Of a stretch of DNA of 64,000 nt, positions 32,701 through 41,744 are shown piece by piece. Within the stretch, counting starts at the first letter, position 1; each line of letters starts with the position of its first letter. Made by a program: the position numbers and the translations under genes. The notes under the pieces are model-generated. The model worked only from the letters and a program-made list of their open reading frames with translations. It was not told the DNA's origin and searched no databases. Source of the DNA: Nocardioides carbamazepini (GTDB lineage: Bacteria; Actinomycetota; Actinomycetes; Propionibacteriales; Nocardioidaceae); the NCBI RefSeq assembly GCF_024614185.1, contig NZ_JAHTLF010000013.1, forward strand, positions 488,870 to 552,869, written 5' to 3'.

Positions 32701-35495
32701 AGCGCCTGCGGGATCACCTGGATCTCGGCCAGCCGGATGAACTCCAGGTTCTGGATCGTGGTCGACCCAGGGGCGAGATTGACCCGCACACCGGTCAACG
32801 GGGCGTAGGTGCCGTCGGTCATCCGGGCGGTCATCAGCCACGGCCCCGCCCGCGGCACCTCGAGCTCGTAGGGGTCGAGGTCCTCGACCCACTCGCAGAC
32901 CGTCGTGGCCTCGTCCAGGATCCCCCGGGGCTCCCCCGGGGCCAGGCAGCTGCCGTCGGCGATCGCGGCCGCGCAGCTTGCGGTCGGTTGCGGGTCGCCG
33001 TCGGGGCTCGCCCAGATGCAGGTGCGGTTGTCGGTCGCGGGCACCCCGCTGGCCACGCGCAGGGTGCCGGAGATCACCGGGAGCTTGGTCAGCTCGGCCG
33101 TCGGCGCGATCGCCGTGGTCCCCAGCGGCAGCTGGACCCGGACGATGGCGCTCTCGTATCCCGGGGCGGAGACCAGCACCGAGTAGAGACCCGGCTCGAG
33201 ACCCGGGCCGCCCGTGGCCGGGAGGATGTACTCCTCGTCGCCGGCGAAGGGCACGGTGATCTCGTCGCCGTTCTGGTCGGTGGTGGTGGCGTGGCACGGA
33301 TCGGCCGCGGTGCAGTCGATCGGGTCGCCGCTGTAGAGGTCGACCGCACCGCCGCGGATCGTGGAGGTCGCCGGCAGCACGCCGCCGGGCAGGCGCTCGA
33401 TCTCGGGGCTCACCGTGACCGTCTGCCCGGCGCGCACCTGCACCGTGAGCACGTGCGGCCCGAACTCGAAGTACTCGGTGGTCAGCTGGTAGGTGCCGGG
33501 CTCGACGCCGTTGAAGCGGAAGGCGCCGGCCTGTTGCCCCGGAGCCGCGTTGTCGGCCGTGGTGGTCGTCTTGTAGGCGAACTCGGCGTTGCTCAGCGTC
33601 ATCCCGGCGCCGACGACCCGATCGCCGCTGGGAATCTCGCTGACGACGCCGGCGACCACTCCGCTGCTCAAGACCAGTTCGGCGTCGAGCTTGGCCCGGG
33701 ACTGGCCCCGGCGGAGGTCGACGCGGCTGGTCTGGTCCTGATAGCCGTCGGCCGAGAAGGTGACGATGTAGGTCCCCGGCGCGGGCAGGTCGGGCAGCTG
33801 GTAGCGACCGGCCAGCTCCTGGGTGGTCACGGTGGTGGCGACGCGCTGCACGCCCTGCTCGTCGGTCGCGGTCACGGTCACCCCACCGATCCCGCCGAGG
33901 TCACCGCCCGACTCGAGACCCTCGACCGTGCCGGTCAGCGCGGCCACGCCGGGGACCAGGCGTACGTCGGCCGTGGCGGTGCCGCCCGCGTCCAGCGTCA
34001 CCAGCCGGGACTCGGTGCCCAGCCCGAAGCTGGTGACCTGCACCAGGTAGCTGCCCGGGGTGTGCAGCCCGGAGACCGACCAGCCGCCGACCTTCTTGCG
34101 GGAGGCGCTGCTCGTGGTCAGGGTGCTGGTGCCGTCGCTGATGGTGACCGTCGCCGCTCCGACCGGGCCGTCCGGACCGCGGACCGTGCCGGACAGGTTG
34201 CCGTCGCCGGGCTGGAGGTCGACCTCCATCGGCTTCGTCGGATCGGCGGTGGCCGCGTCGACGACGAAGCTCTGGGGGTCGTAGCCCGGCTTGCTGAACG
34301 TCACCAGGTAGTAGCCGGGCGAGGTCACGTCGGGGAAGGACCAGGTGCCGTCCTCGGTCGTCGTGGCGGTGCGGGGACGGGGCACCTCCCCCGGCACCTG
34401 CAGGAGCACGGCCGACTGCGGCGTCTTGCCGTAGGCGGCCGGACGGACGGCGTCGGAGGCGCCGACGGCCTCCTCGTCGACCAGGGAGGTCGGCGCGAGG
34501 GTCACCGTCACGCCCGACGGGTCCTCGGCGCTGACCGTGCCGTTGAGCTGCAGGCCCTTCGGCGTGGCGGGCGACTCGGCCCGGACCACCTTGACCCGGC
34601 CCTTGCCGCCCGATCCCGATCCGCCGGCCGCGTCGCTCCCGTCCTCTCCGGAGCCGCCGTCGCCCTGCGCGCCGTCTCCGGCGGATCCGGCGACGGCCGA
34701 GTCCTCCGGATCGGACCCGAATCGGTCGGCGAGCGGCGGGATGAAGACCACCGCCGCCGTGATCCAGACGCCGACGACGGCCAGCAGCGCGGCGGCGCGA
34801 AGCCATGCGGTGCCGAGGACGGCGCGTTGCTGGGCGATGCCCCGGGCCCTGCGTACGACCTCGGCCGTGGTCGCCGTGACCGTCCAGGAGTGCTGGCTGG
34901 TGCCACCGAACGGTCGCGGCCGGGTCACGATCAGCCGCCCCGGGACCTGGACCTCCTCGCCCGCGGCGATGGTCACGACCTGGCGCTTGAGACGGACCTC
35001 CAGCCCTGGGGTCGCGCTGCCCTGCAGCTCGGTGGTGGTGTCGACGGTGCTGCCGTTGCGGAGCACGACGCTCAGCCGCTGCCGCCGGATCAGCGAGGAC
35101 CGCTCGGGGGTGACCTCGAGCTGGAACTGCGCGCGGGGGTTGACCACCAGGGTCACCTCCCCGATCGCGGTCGGCTCCGGTGCGGGACGGTTCGTCCCGG
35201 GGATCAGGGCCTGGACGGTCACCGCCACGGGGTAGCGGGCCGGCAGCGTTCCGGCCGTCGGCGTGAGCCGGACCTCGAGGGTCTCCGACGCGCCCGGGGC
35301 GACCACTCCGGTGCGGATCGGCCCGGGCAGCCACGACGGGTCCACGCCCACCGTCATCAGCGTGTAGCTCCGTGGCTCGCCGACGGTGTTGGTGACGACC
35401 GCGGTGAGCGTGGCCGCCGTGCCGGCGGCGGTCCGGACCAGCTCCGGGACCAGGACCCCCGGCGGCAGCGGGGGCTCGATCGGCGGCATGCTCAT
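29709..35495 (-). CDS. Giant single-pass membrane protein with carboxypeptidase-regulatory-like repeats (A)
   Basis: 1928-residue protein without signal peptide. Residues 1-210 form immunoglobulin/CARDB-like beta domains (LTAVVTNTVGEPRSYTL, GSTVDTTTELQG). A transmembrane helix is at about 231-253, preceded by RRARGIAQQR and followed by acidic residues, so the N-terminus is predicted cytoplasmic. A Gly/Ser/Asp linker to ~300 leads into about 1600 residues of tandem carboxypeptidase-regulatory-like/Ig-like modules (recurring GxYxLxxLPxPGxYxVxFSxxGY). Last of a three-gene operon divergent from the CIS structural genes. Function unknown; a membrane tether or outward-facing scaffold for the CIS is inference. 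Confidence 0.82.
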   Translation of the reverse strand: MSMPPIEPPLPPGVLVPELVRTAAGTAATLTAVVTNTVGEPRSYTLMTVGVDPSWLPGPIRTGVVAPGASETLEVRLTPTAGTLPARYPVAVTVQALIPGTNRPAPEPTAIGEVTLVVNPRAQFQLEVTPERSSLIRRQRLSVVLRNGSTVDTTTELQGSATPGLEVRLKRQVVTIAAGEEVQVPGRLIVTRPRPFGGTSQHSWTVTATTAEVVRRARGIAQQRAVLGTAWLRAAALLAVVGVWITAAVVFIPPLADRFGSDPEDSAVAGSAGDGAQGDGGSGEDGSDAAGGSGSGGKGRVKVVRAESPATPKGLQLNGTVSAEDPSGVTVTLAPTSLVDEEAVGASDAVRPAAYGKTPQSAVLLQVPGEVPRPRTATTTEDGTWSFPDVTSPGYYLVTFSKPGYDPQSFVVDAATADPTKPMEVDLQPGDGNLSGTVRGPDGPVGAATVTISDGTSTLTTSSASRKKVGGWSVSGLHTPGSYLVQVTSFGLGTESRLVTLDAGGTATADVRLVPGVAALTGTVEGLESGGDLGGIGGVTVTATDEQGVQRVATTVTTQELAGRYQLPDLPAPGTYIVTFSADGYQDQTSRVDLRRGQSRAKLDAELVLSSGVVAGVVSEIPSGDRVVGAGMTLSNAEFAYKTTTTADNAAPGQQAGAFRFNGVEPGTYQLTTEYFEFGPHVLTVQVRAGQTVTVSPEIERLPGGVLPATSTIRGGAVDLYSGDPIDCTAADPCHATTTDQNGDEITVPFAGDEEYILPATGGPGLEPGLYSVLVSAPGYESAIVRVQLPLGTTAIAPTAELTKLPVISGTLRVASGVPATDNRTCIWASPDGDPQPTASCAAAIADGSCLAPGEPRGILDEATTVCEWVEDLDPYELEVPRAGPWLMTARMTDGTYAPLTGVRVNLAPGSTTIQNLEFIRLAEIQVIPQALDGTGAIQPFGGADVTIAPILTGGGTGPATSGTYGADGRVHFTSLAPGGYRLTASATGRRTDTGDVYVLDNQVAVVYLTLGRSPGLFTAQVVTDGNQQVDGARVEITAPGSYDGSTPQHVTATATSDTGDGCVAFHDPATAVVAQGACDATYSATALTEADFASDYAQRIRVTKTGYEELVVTDKKMQSVMTLNLAPSPVAFSSRITTEGTAPSYPDVTFAVTSTTTPVGTVTVTANGSGDLQWEDSRYAAGSIRPGTYTLTATKGDYVSDPVTFTCQVATPCAPDGPVLRQLGTLRVEALGLDQAGSPQPADNVIVTLLRGTQPVSTKTSPTDGNAVTFTDLRPGPTDYTVRVQAAGYAFGSGTLSCTVGADPAVSSQITIVPGTQTACDATLDPMARIDGAVEGVLAAAPVTDPDVDVRSLAGAGVTATRCIDWLPAGPAAQADYCTALGSVRFPATTGADGRFSLSGTNQVEGIADGVWLLTAQQPGWRTVKPGSAPSAALAGTVVRVVDGVDATTTVRLHVIPVDFTVDVKDQNQTALTGATVQLLRGTTTVATAAAVGGTAGRYRFTDAIPGNYTLQVSGSGVVVSTAQVEIKTGLSGQTFAMAVSRAANSLSGTVTSVDAQSGLSGVTVTLHACTGGTCASTVASGTDGLPLQTTTAANGTFLFRTVPNGSYQARFQKRKYEDLVGDSYTFDHTVGALPTFQVTMVRVLRAARVDLVTSPSGTALTGATVLLRSTETGVAPLGPQTVSGTSVSFAQVPYGCWNIELTLPSGHFGQVNLPGKDSLANDCQGHVVVRTNGAEISASVTVVETPVTITVAGTPIAGHSAPASATVAISGLTLPDDQVVVGSTGGLVVHLPPGSHTITASAQPSTFWPSVSQSVSITAGDAARSVALTLTEGTGALVVRTRLDGTSTAVAGTITIAPGTGQSASVPAAYATGVATTGELGLDLPAGKWHVTATTTDGRTVTEQDVSVAAATQSVTLNLPLPPTTP

Positions 35496-38056
35496 GGCGT
35501 CACACTCACGTTCCTGGTGGCCTGCTGGCTGGCTGCGACGGTCGCGTTGCCCGAGCCGATCGGCGCGGCGCCCTGGGTCCGGCGTACCTGGACGACGTAC
35601 ACCTCCGGAGCGTCGACGTCGGCGAACTGGTAGTTGCCCGCCGCGTCGGTCCGGGTGGTCCGGTAGACGGAGCCGGGATAGCTGCCGGCGCGGTACAGCT
35701 CGACGAGGTAGCCGCCACCCACCGGCGCCCCCGAGTCGGCGACGGTGACGGATCCGCTCAACGACGCCGCCTTGGCGAGCTCGGGGCTGTAGTCGCGGGT
35801 GTCCCCCGCCGCGAGCTGGAGGATCGTCGAGGTGGGGCGGACCCCCGCTCGGCTCACGCTGACGGTGTAGGTGCCGGGCGGCAGGCCCTCGACCCGGTAG
35901 CGACCGCGCTGGTCCGACGGGACCGAGGCCGTGGTCACCCGATAGGTCGACGAGCCGGAGCTCAGCTCGACCGTCACCTCGCCGACCGGCCGCACCACGT
36001 TGTCGAGGGCCGGCTGGGTGACCCGCCCCTCGAGCACGGTCGTGGACGACTTCATCACGGTCTCGATGCCGTTGGAGGTGACGGTGGCGCCGATCGAGGA
36101 CGGCGTGATCGTGCCGACCTGGTCGAGGGTGACCGACACGGTCTGCGCGGCCAGGTCCGAGCGGGAGAACGTGACCGTGTAAGTGCCGGGCAGGTCGAGG
36201 CCGGAGACCTTCCAGTTGCCCACCTTCCCCGAGCTCTGGGTCGCTGTCTCCACGGTCCGCACCCCGTCGGTGATGGTGACCGTGACGCCCGCGGCCGGGC
36301 CGCCACCGCTGAGCAGCGCGCGGCCGCTCAGGCTCCCGGAGGAGGCGCCGAGGCTGAGGGCCACACCGGTCAGCTCCTGGCCGTCCGCGAGGGTGAGGCT
36401 CAGGGTCTGCGACGCGTAGCCCTCCTTGCTCGCGACCAGCGTGTAGACGCCGGGGGTGGGCAGGCGGCGCAACGTGAAGCTGCCGACGTCGCCGCTGCTC
36501 AGCGAGACGGTCGACGAGGAGGACTCTCCCGACGTGGCGGTGATCGTCACCCCGTCGATCGGCTTCCCGTTCGACGTCACGCTGCCGCTGATGATCCCGT
36601 TGCCCCGGATCAGGTTGATCTCGACGCCCTCGCGCGCCTCCCCCGCCGCGACGTCGACGCGCTGGGTCGAGGTGGCGTACCCCTTCTTGGTCACCACCAG
36701 GTCGTAGACGCTCGGCGACGGCACGTTGGCGAAGGTGAAGGTGCCGTCGGCCGCGACCGGGGCGGTGTCGACCGTCGCGCCGCCGGTGCCCGTCACCGAT
36801 CCCGCCGCGGCAGGAGCGCCCGGTGCGGCGACGGGTGCCGTGTCGGGGGTGCGCAACGAGACGGTGGCATCCGCGATGTCCTCGCCCAGCACGGTGCCGC
36901 TGATCGTGGCCGGGGTCCCCCCGAGGGCCACGTCGAGGCCGGCGACCCGGTGGTCGGCCTCGACGGTGATCGTCTCCGCGTTCTCGACGCCGAGGGACTG
37001 CGGGTACCACAGCGGCTCGAATCCCGCCCCGCGGAAGACGAGCTTGTAGTCGCCGGCGGCCAGGCCGTCGATCCGGTAGGCCCCTTCGGCGTCGGTCGCA
37101 TCGGACGCCAGTGGCGTCACCAGGTCCTCGGCGCTGTAGACGTTGACCGCCACGCCGGAGACCGGGAGGCCGGTCGTCAGCAGTCGCACCGTTCCCGCCA
37201 CGCCGGAGTTGCCGCTCGTCGTCCCCGATCCGTCCGCGGCGGCGATCTCGAGGGCGAGGTTGCGGTCGGCCGCCGACTGACCGACCAGGCGGGAGAGCGC
37301 GATCGTCAGCACCAACGCGAAGACCGTCAGGGCGGCGAGGAGGCCGAGCAGACCGATCGGGCCGCGGGACAGCACCGCCGTCTGCACCATCGAGGCCGTG
37401 GTCGCGGGCCGCTGCTCCGGGTCGGGCGGCCGCGGCGCCTCCTGGTTGCGGTCCGCGGTCGCCGGCGGACTGCCCTCGACGAGGTGGACGTCGAGGACGC
37501 GCACCACCGGCTGCCCGATCAGCGGGCGGCGACCGCGCGCCCGCAGGTCCACGACGGCGTGCTCGCCGGGCGCCAGGTCGATCACCGGTGGGTCGAACCG
37601 GTAGTGCATCGCGCTCTCGGCGTCGAGCCCCGCCAGCCAGCCGCGGGCCGGCGTGTTGCCGTTGTTGTCGATCAGCAGGCTGAACCGGCCGGTGCGGCCG
37701 GCGGTCAGCGTGACCGGGTCGATCCGGACCTGCGTACTCGGGGCCTCCGGCACGAGCAGCACGAACTCCTCGACCGTGCTGCGCTCGGGCGGCGTCAGCT
37801 CGCGCACCTGGACCGCCATCCGGCGCTCGCCCGCGGCCAGTCCGGCCGGCACGGTCACCGTCGCGATCAGGGTGCGGGACTCGTCGGGGAAGAGCGAGAT
37901 CCGGTCGTCCTCGAGCTCGACCCACGACGGGTCGGCGCCGAGCAGCCGGAGGGAGTAGCCGCCGATGACGGTGCCCGGGTTGGTGATCGTGATCGCGATC
38001 GACTGCGGGATCCCGGCCGAGACCTCGACCCGCGCCGGGCTGACGGAGACCCTCAT
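35492..38056 (-). CDS. Single-pass membrane protein with carboxypeptidase-regulatory-like repeats (B)
   Basis: 854-residue paralogue of its neighbours. Residues 1-200 hold two Ig/CARDB-like domains (ITITNPGTVIGGYSLRLLG, DNNGNTPARGWLAGL). A transmembrane helix is at about 234-256 (GLLGLLAALTVFALVLTIAL). The extracellular part contains about six carboxypeptidase-regulatory-like modules, e.g. SGSVTSNGKPIDGVTI and GSFTLRRLPTPGVYTLVASK. ATGA overlap with protein A. Same topology as A and C: cytoplasmic beta domains, one helix, long outer repeat stalk. Confidence 0.82.
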   Translation of the reverse strand: MRVSVSPARVEVSAGIPQSIAITITNPGTVIGGYSLRLLGADPSWVELEDDRISLFPDESRTLIATVTVPAGLAAGERRMAVQVRELTPPERSTVEEFVLLVPEAPSTQVRIDPVTLTAGRTGRFSLLIDNNGNTPARGWLAGLDAESAMHYRFDPPVIDLAPGEHAVVDLRARGRRPLIGQPVVRVLDVHLVEGSPPATADRNQEAPRPPDPEQRPATTASMVQTAVLSRGPIGLLGLLAALTVFALVLTIALSRLVGQSAADRNLALEIAAADGSGTTSGNSGVAGTVRLLTTGLPVSGVAVNVYSAEDLVTPLASDATDAEGAYRIDGLAAGDYKLVFRGAGFEPLWYPQSLGVENAETITVEADHRVAGLDVALGGTPATISGTVLGEDIADATVSLRTPDTAPVAAPGAPAAAGSVTGTGGATVDTAPVAADGTFTFANVPSPSVYDLVVTKKGYATSTQRVDVAAGEAREGVEINLIRGNGIISGSVTSNGKPIDGVTITATSGESSSSTVSLSSGDVGSFTLRRLPTPGVYTLVASKEGYASQTLSLTLADGQELTGVALSLGASSGSLSGRALLSGGGPAAGVTVTITDGVRTVETATQSSGKVGNWKVSGLDLPGTYTVTFSRSDLAAQTVSVTLDQVGTITPSSIGATVTSNGIETVMKSSTTVLEGRVTQPALDNVVRPVGEVTVELSSGSSTYRVTTASVPSDQRGRYRVEGLPPGTYTVSVSRAGVRPTSTILQLAAGDTRDYSPELAKAASLSGSVTVADSGAPVGGGYLVELYRAGSYPGSVYRTTRTDAAGNYQFADVDAPEVYVVQVRRTQGAAPIGSGNATVAASQQATRNVSVTP

Positions 38057-38057
38057 G

Positions 38058-40436
38058 TCAGCTCGTCTCCTCGAGTGCGAGGTTCAGATCGGCGTCCTGG
38101 CCGGCCCGGATCCGCACCAGGCCGGTCTGCTGGGTCCACCCCGGCATCGTGGCGGTGACGCTGTACCAGCCGGGCTTCAGTCCGGCGAACAGGTAGCCGC
38201 CGTTCGGCAGCGCTCCGCCACGGCCGCTGGACGTGGTCCGGAAGGTCTCGGTCCCGCTGCTCACCGTCACCATGACGCCGTCGAGCAGGCCGCCGCCGGG
38301 TCGGGTGACCTTGCCCCTGAGGTCGCCGAGCTCCGTGGTGAGCTGCAGGTCGACGGCCGCGGCCGGTCCGTCCGCCGAGAGGCTGAACGGCCGGGTCTCG
38401 GGGGCGTAGCCCGGCGCGGTGACGGTCAGCGTGTAGTCCCCCGGAGCGGGCAGGTCGCTGAACGCGAAGCTGCCCACCTTGCCCGTGGTCAGTGTGGTCG
38501 TGGCCGGTGATCGCCCGTCCGCGGTGACCGCCCCGCCGACGACGACGGTGACACCGCCGATCCCGCCGTCGGAGCCGCGGACGACCCCGCTGACGCTCCC
38601 GGTGCCGGCGGTGAGCTTCTGGTCGAATCCGGTCCGGCTCTCTCCCGGGTCGAGCGCGACGGTCTCCGTCCGGCTCCCGTGTCCCTCCGCCGTGAAGGTG
38701 AGGACGTAGGTGCCCGGTGTCGGCAGGTTCTGGAGCGCGTAGGTGCCGACGCTTCCGACGGTCGGCGTGATGACCGACACCGCCTCGCCGTCGACGGTCG
38801 TGCTCACGGTGACCCCGCCCAGCGGCCCGGCTCCTCCCCGCACGACACCGGAGATCTGGCCGCCGCCGGCGCTCAGCAGGACGGTCGGCTGGATCCGGTT
38901 CTCGCCGCCGGCGAGCTTCTGGGTCACCGTCGTCGGGCGATAGCCGGCCGCCACGAAGCTGAGCTCGTAGGCGCCCGGGGCCTGCAGGCCGGTCAGCACG
39001 TAGCCGCCCGCGGCGTCGGTGGTCGTGGTTGCCGCCGGTGGCGCGTCGGCGGCACTGCTGAGCAGTCGGGCCGACACGGTCGTGGCGACCGGAACGAGCG
39101 AGTCGCCGGGGTCGACCGTCCCGGAGATCGATCCGTTCTGTCCGCCGATGACCACGTCGATGCCGTCCACGGTGCCCTGCGCCTCGGCCGGGATCTCCTT
39201 CGCCCCGCCGCGTCCGCCGCCGGGCGCGGACTGCCCGCCGCCGCCGACCTCGCCGCCGCTGGCGGGGCTGCCGTACCAGACGGTGTCGTAGCCCTTGGCC
39301 GAGAACTTGAGCCGGTACGACGTCGGGAACAGCCCGGCCAGCGTGTAGCTGCCGTCGCTCTGCGTCGCGCCCGAGCTGACCTTGACCAGCCGGCCGTCCC
39401 GTCCGGACCGGTAGGCCTCCACCAGGATCCGGCCGACCGCGCTGTTGTCGCTGCGCGCGGTGACGGTGCCGCCGATCTGGCCGCCGACCCCCGGTGGCAG
39501 CAGCCCGCTCTTCGGCAGGGCGTCCGCCGGTCCACCGCCGCTCCCGTCCGCCCCGTCGCCGTCGGCGCCCGCCGCCGCGGCGAAGAAGGAGGCCGGTGCG
39601 GTCTTGGTCAGCGGGTCGCCCGCGAAGACGTTGATCAGGCCGAAGAGGAAGATCGCCGCCCACAGCGCGACCACCGACGCCAGGATCAAGAAGGTGAGCA
39701 GCCCGCGGCTGATCAGCGGCCGCTGGCGCAGTTGGACCGTGGTGCTGTGGGAGAGGGCGGGATCTCCCTCGACCGCCGGGTCCGCGGCCGGCGACGGATC
39801 GGACTCCGTCACCGTCCCGGCCCCGACCACCGCACCGATCGCGACGCCTGCCGGGGTGCCGACGATCTCGATGCCGGCGGTGCGGTCGACCTCGGATCCG
39901 GTGATCATCCGCGGGCCGCGGACCACGGCCATCACGGAGGTGGTGGTGCCGGCCTCCAGGCGCAGCGACCCGGGAGACAGCCGGAGCGTCGTACCGGCGT
40001 CCCCCGGGGTGCTGGAGAGTACGACGTCGAGCGGCACGTTGCCGTGGTTGGTGAGCGCGATCACGAACCGGCCCGATCGGCGGGCCCGGACCATCCGCGG
40101 CTCCCGGACCACACCGAGCAGGGGTCGCGCGGCCACGTCCAGGTCGACGTCGGCGTGCTGGACGGCGCCGGTGGTGTGGGACACCACCTCGACGGTCAGC
40201 GGATGCCGGCCCGCCGGCTGGGCCTCCGGAAGGCGGACGGTGAGCTCGAACTCGCCCTCCGCCTCCGGGAAGAGCGGCAGCATCTCCGGCTCGGCGTGCA
40301 CCTCCGCACCGTCGGCACCGACCAGCCGGGCCGACAGTCCGTCGATGATGGTGCCCGTGTTGACGACCTTCACCAGGATCCGGGAGACGGATCCTGGGTC
40401 CGCTGCGATTTCTCGCTGCGGGGTCGACAGCTGCAT
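38058..40436 (-). CDS. Single-pass membrane protein with carboxypeptidase-regulatory-like repeats (C)
   Basis: 792-residue first gene of the operon. Residues 1-195 have Ig/CARDB-like domains (VKVVNTGTIIDGLSARLVG, ALTNHGNVPLDVVLSS). RQRPLISRG precedes a transmembrane helix at about 245-268, again predicting a cytoplasmic N-terminus. An Ala/Gly/Asp linker and about five carboxypeptidase-regulatory-like modules follow. The ATG at 40436 is chosen because AGGTGG lies 6 nt upstream; a GTG at 40460 would add eight residues. Its stop is 1 bp before the ATG of protein B. The start is divergent from the DUF4255 cap gene, linking the operon to the CIS. Confidence 0.82.
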   Translation of the reverse strand: MQLSTPQREIAADPGSVSRILVKVVNTGTIIDGLSARLVGADGAEVHAEPEMLPLFPEAEGEFELTVRLPEAQPAGRHPLTVEVVSHTTGAVQHADVDLDVAARPLLGVVREPRMVRARRSGRFVIALTNHGNVPLDVVLSSTPGDAGTTLRLSPGSLRLEAGTTTSVMAVVRGPRMITGSEVDRTAGIEIVGTPAGVAIGAVVGAGTVTESDPSPAADPAVEGDPALSHSTTVQLRQRPLISRGLLTFLILASVVALWAAIFLFGLINVFAGDPLTKTAPASFFAAAAGADGDGADGSGGGPADALPKSGLLPPGVGGQIGGTVTARSDNSAVGRILVEAYRSGRDGRLVKVSSGATQSDGSYTLAGLFPTSYRLKFSAKGYDTVWYGSPASGGEVGGGGQSAPGGGRGGAKEIPAEAQGTVDGIDVVIGGQNGSISGTVDPGDSLVPVATTVSARLLSSAADAPPAATTTTDAAGGYVLTGLQAPGAYELSFVAAGYRPTTVTQKLAGGENRIQPTVLLSAGGGQISGVVRGGAGPLGGVTVSTTVDGEAVSVITPTVGSVGTYALQNLPTPGTYVLTFTAEGHGSRTETVALDPGESRTGFDQKLTAGTGSVSGVVRGSDGGIGGVTVVVGGAVTADGRSPATTTLTTGKVGSFAFSDLPAPGDYTLTVTAPGYAPETRPFSLSADGPAAAVDLQLTTELGDLRGKVTRPGGGLLDGVMVTVSSGTETFRTTSSGRGGALPNGGYLFAGLKPGWYSVTATMPGWTQQTGLVRIRAGQDADLNLALEETS

Positions 40437-40687
40437 CGGCTTCCACCTGATTTCAGGCACGCGTCAGTGCCGGCGAGAGATTCCGCCGGTCAGCGTGCAT
40501 TGGGGGCGCCTCGCATCCTAGGAACGTCGGCGTGATCCTGCAGCGGAATCGGAAAACGGCCCCGATCTGACCGACCACCTGCGGATCCTCGCGGTGCGGC
40601 ACTAGATTGGGCGGTCCATGCCGGCCACGGCCGGCACCCGAGCTCGGACGATCTCACCTCCGGTCGAAGCAGAGGCCTCCCCCCATC
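40437..40687. promoter_or_regulatory. Divergent control region between membrane-protein operon and CIS operon
   Basis: 251 bp without a gene separate two divergent operons, so both promoters must lie here. Weak candidates are a minus-strand TAGGAT (complement of 40515-40520) and a plus-strand TAGATT at 40603-40608 as -10 elements; neither has a good -35. AGAGG at 40671-40675 may be the ribosome binding site of the DUF4255 gene. No clear operator is seen. Confidence 0.35.
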
Positions 40688-41242
40688 GTGTTCATCAGCA
40701 ACGTCGACGCCGCGCTCGAGCAGCTCGTGCGCGACCGGCTCGCCCTCACCGAGGACGTCGGCGAGGTCTCCTTCGCCACGCCGGACAAGGAGTGGGCGGC
40801 GAAGCAGACCCGGATCACCGTGAACGTCTTCCTGTACGACGTGCAGCGCAGTGCCGACCCGTCGCGGTCGGTGACCCGGCCCGACGACGCCGAGGCCCGG
40901 CGCTTCCGGCGCCCGCAGCCGATGATCCAGCTCAGCTACCTGATCAGCACCTGGGCCGGGGGGCCGCGCGACGAGCACCAGCTGCTGAGCGACCTGGTCA
41001 GCCTGCTGGCCGGCACCGAGATCGTGCCGGCCACGATCACCCCGCCCGGCCTCTCCTCGACGATCCGTCTCTCCCTCGGCGACGACCGGCACGCGGCGCG
41101 AGAGATCTGGCAGGCGCTGGGCGGCACGCTGCGACCGGCCGTCCAGGTCAGGGCGACCGTGGCGGCCGACACGTTCGCCTGGGAGGACCAGGCCCCGGCC
41201 GTCGAGCGGATCGCCGCCATGGCGGATCGGATCCGGAGATGA
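40688..41242 (+). CDS. DUF4255 protein, CIS cap (Pvc16-like)
   Basis: 184-residue DUF4255-family protein. In the Photorhabdus virulence cassette and antifeeding prophage the equivalent protein caps the distal end of the tube/sheath. Conserved features are FISNVDAALEQLVRDRL, ITVNVFLYDVQRS and the PMIQLSYLISTWAGGPRDEHQLLSDLVSLL segment. GTG start with AGAGG upstream. First gene of the structural operon; its stop overlaps the lipoprotein start (ATGA). Confidence 0.85.
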   Translation: MFISNVDAALEQLVRDRLALTEDVGEVSFATPDKEWAAKQTRITVNVFLYDVQRSADPSRSVTRPDDAEARRFRRPQPMIQLSYLISTWAGGPRDEHQLLSDLVSLLAGTEIVPATITPPGLSSTIRLSLGDDRHAAREIWQALGGTLRPAVQVRATVAADTFAWEDQAPAVERIAAMADRIRR

Positions 41243-41700
41243 GGCGCAGGGTCGTCGCCCCGGCACTGCTCTCCGGGACCGCGATGCTCTTGTTGGCGGG
41301 CTGTGGGTGGTTCGGCGACGACGACACCGCGGGCACCTCGGTCTTCGACGCCGAGCCGGGGATGTGCTTCCGCTCGCTCGACCAGGTCAAGGCCCAGGTC
41401 GGCGACCTCGACCAGGTCTCCTGCGCCGATGCCCACGCGCTCGAGGCCTACGCCGTGGTGCCCTACGACAAGGAGGGCAGCACGTTCCCGGGAGAGGAGG
41501 AGCTGACCGCCTTCGCCGACGGCCACTGCGCACAGGAGTTCCGTGACTACGTCGGGGTGGACTACCTCGACTCCGACCTGTTCTTCACCTATCTGCTGCC
41601 CTCCCCACGCAGTTGGGAGGAGGACGACCGTGACGTGCTCTGCGTGATCACCACTGCCGGGGAGCCACTCACGGCCTCCGTCAAGGACAGCGAACGCTGA
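41239..41700 (+). CDS. Lipoprotein with septum-formation-like domain
   Basis: 153-residue secreted lipoprotein: MRRRVVAPALLSGTAMLLLAGC with lipobox Cys22. The mature part resembles the actinobacterial septum-formation domain, with paired cysteines in GMCFRSLDQV, VSCADAHALEAYAVVPYD and later HCAQEF and VLCVI. It starts in an ATGA overlap with the DUF4255 cap gene, so it is a genuine operon member, unusual for a cytosolic particle. It may mark the membrane or septum where the CIS acts, or protect the host; both are inference. Confidence 0.75.
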   Translation: MRRRVVAPALLSGTAMLLLAGCGWFGDDDTAGTSVFDAEPGMCFRSLDQVKAQVGDLDQVSCADAHALEAYAVVPYDKEGSTFPGEEELTAFADGHCAQEFRDYVGVDYLDSDLFFTYLLPSPRSWEEDDRDVLCVITTAGEPLTASVKDSER

Positions 41701-41744
41701 GCGTCCACCGACCCACCTGAGTCCCCCGCCGATCGGAGCCCGCC

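Noticed and set aside
29484..35633. A 2049-codon open frame on the plus strand antisense to the giant repeat-protein gene.
   Set aside because: High-GC DNA leaves long antisense frames open; the translation is Arg/Gly/Asp-rich with no domain, while the minus strand gives clear repeated beta modules and a coupled start.
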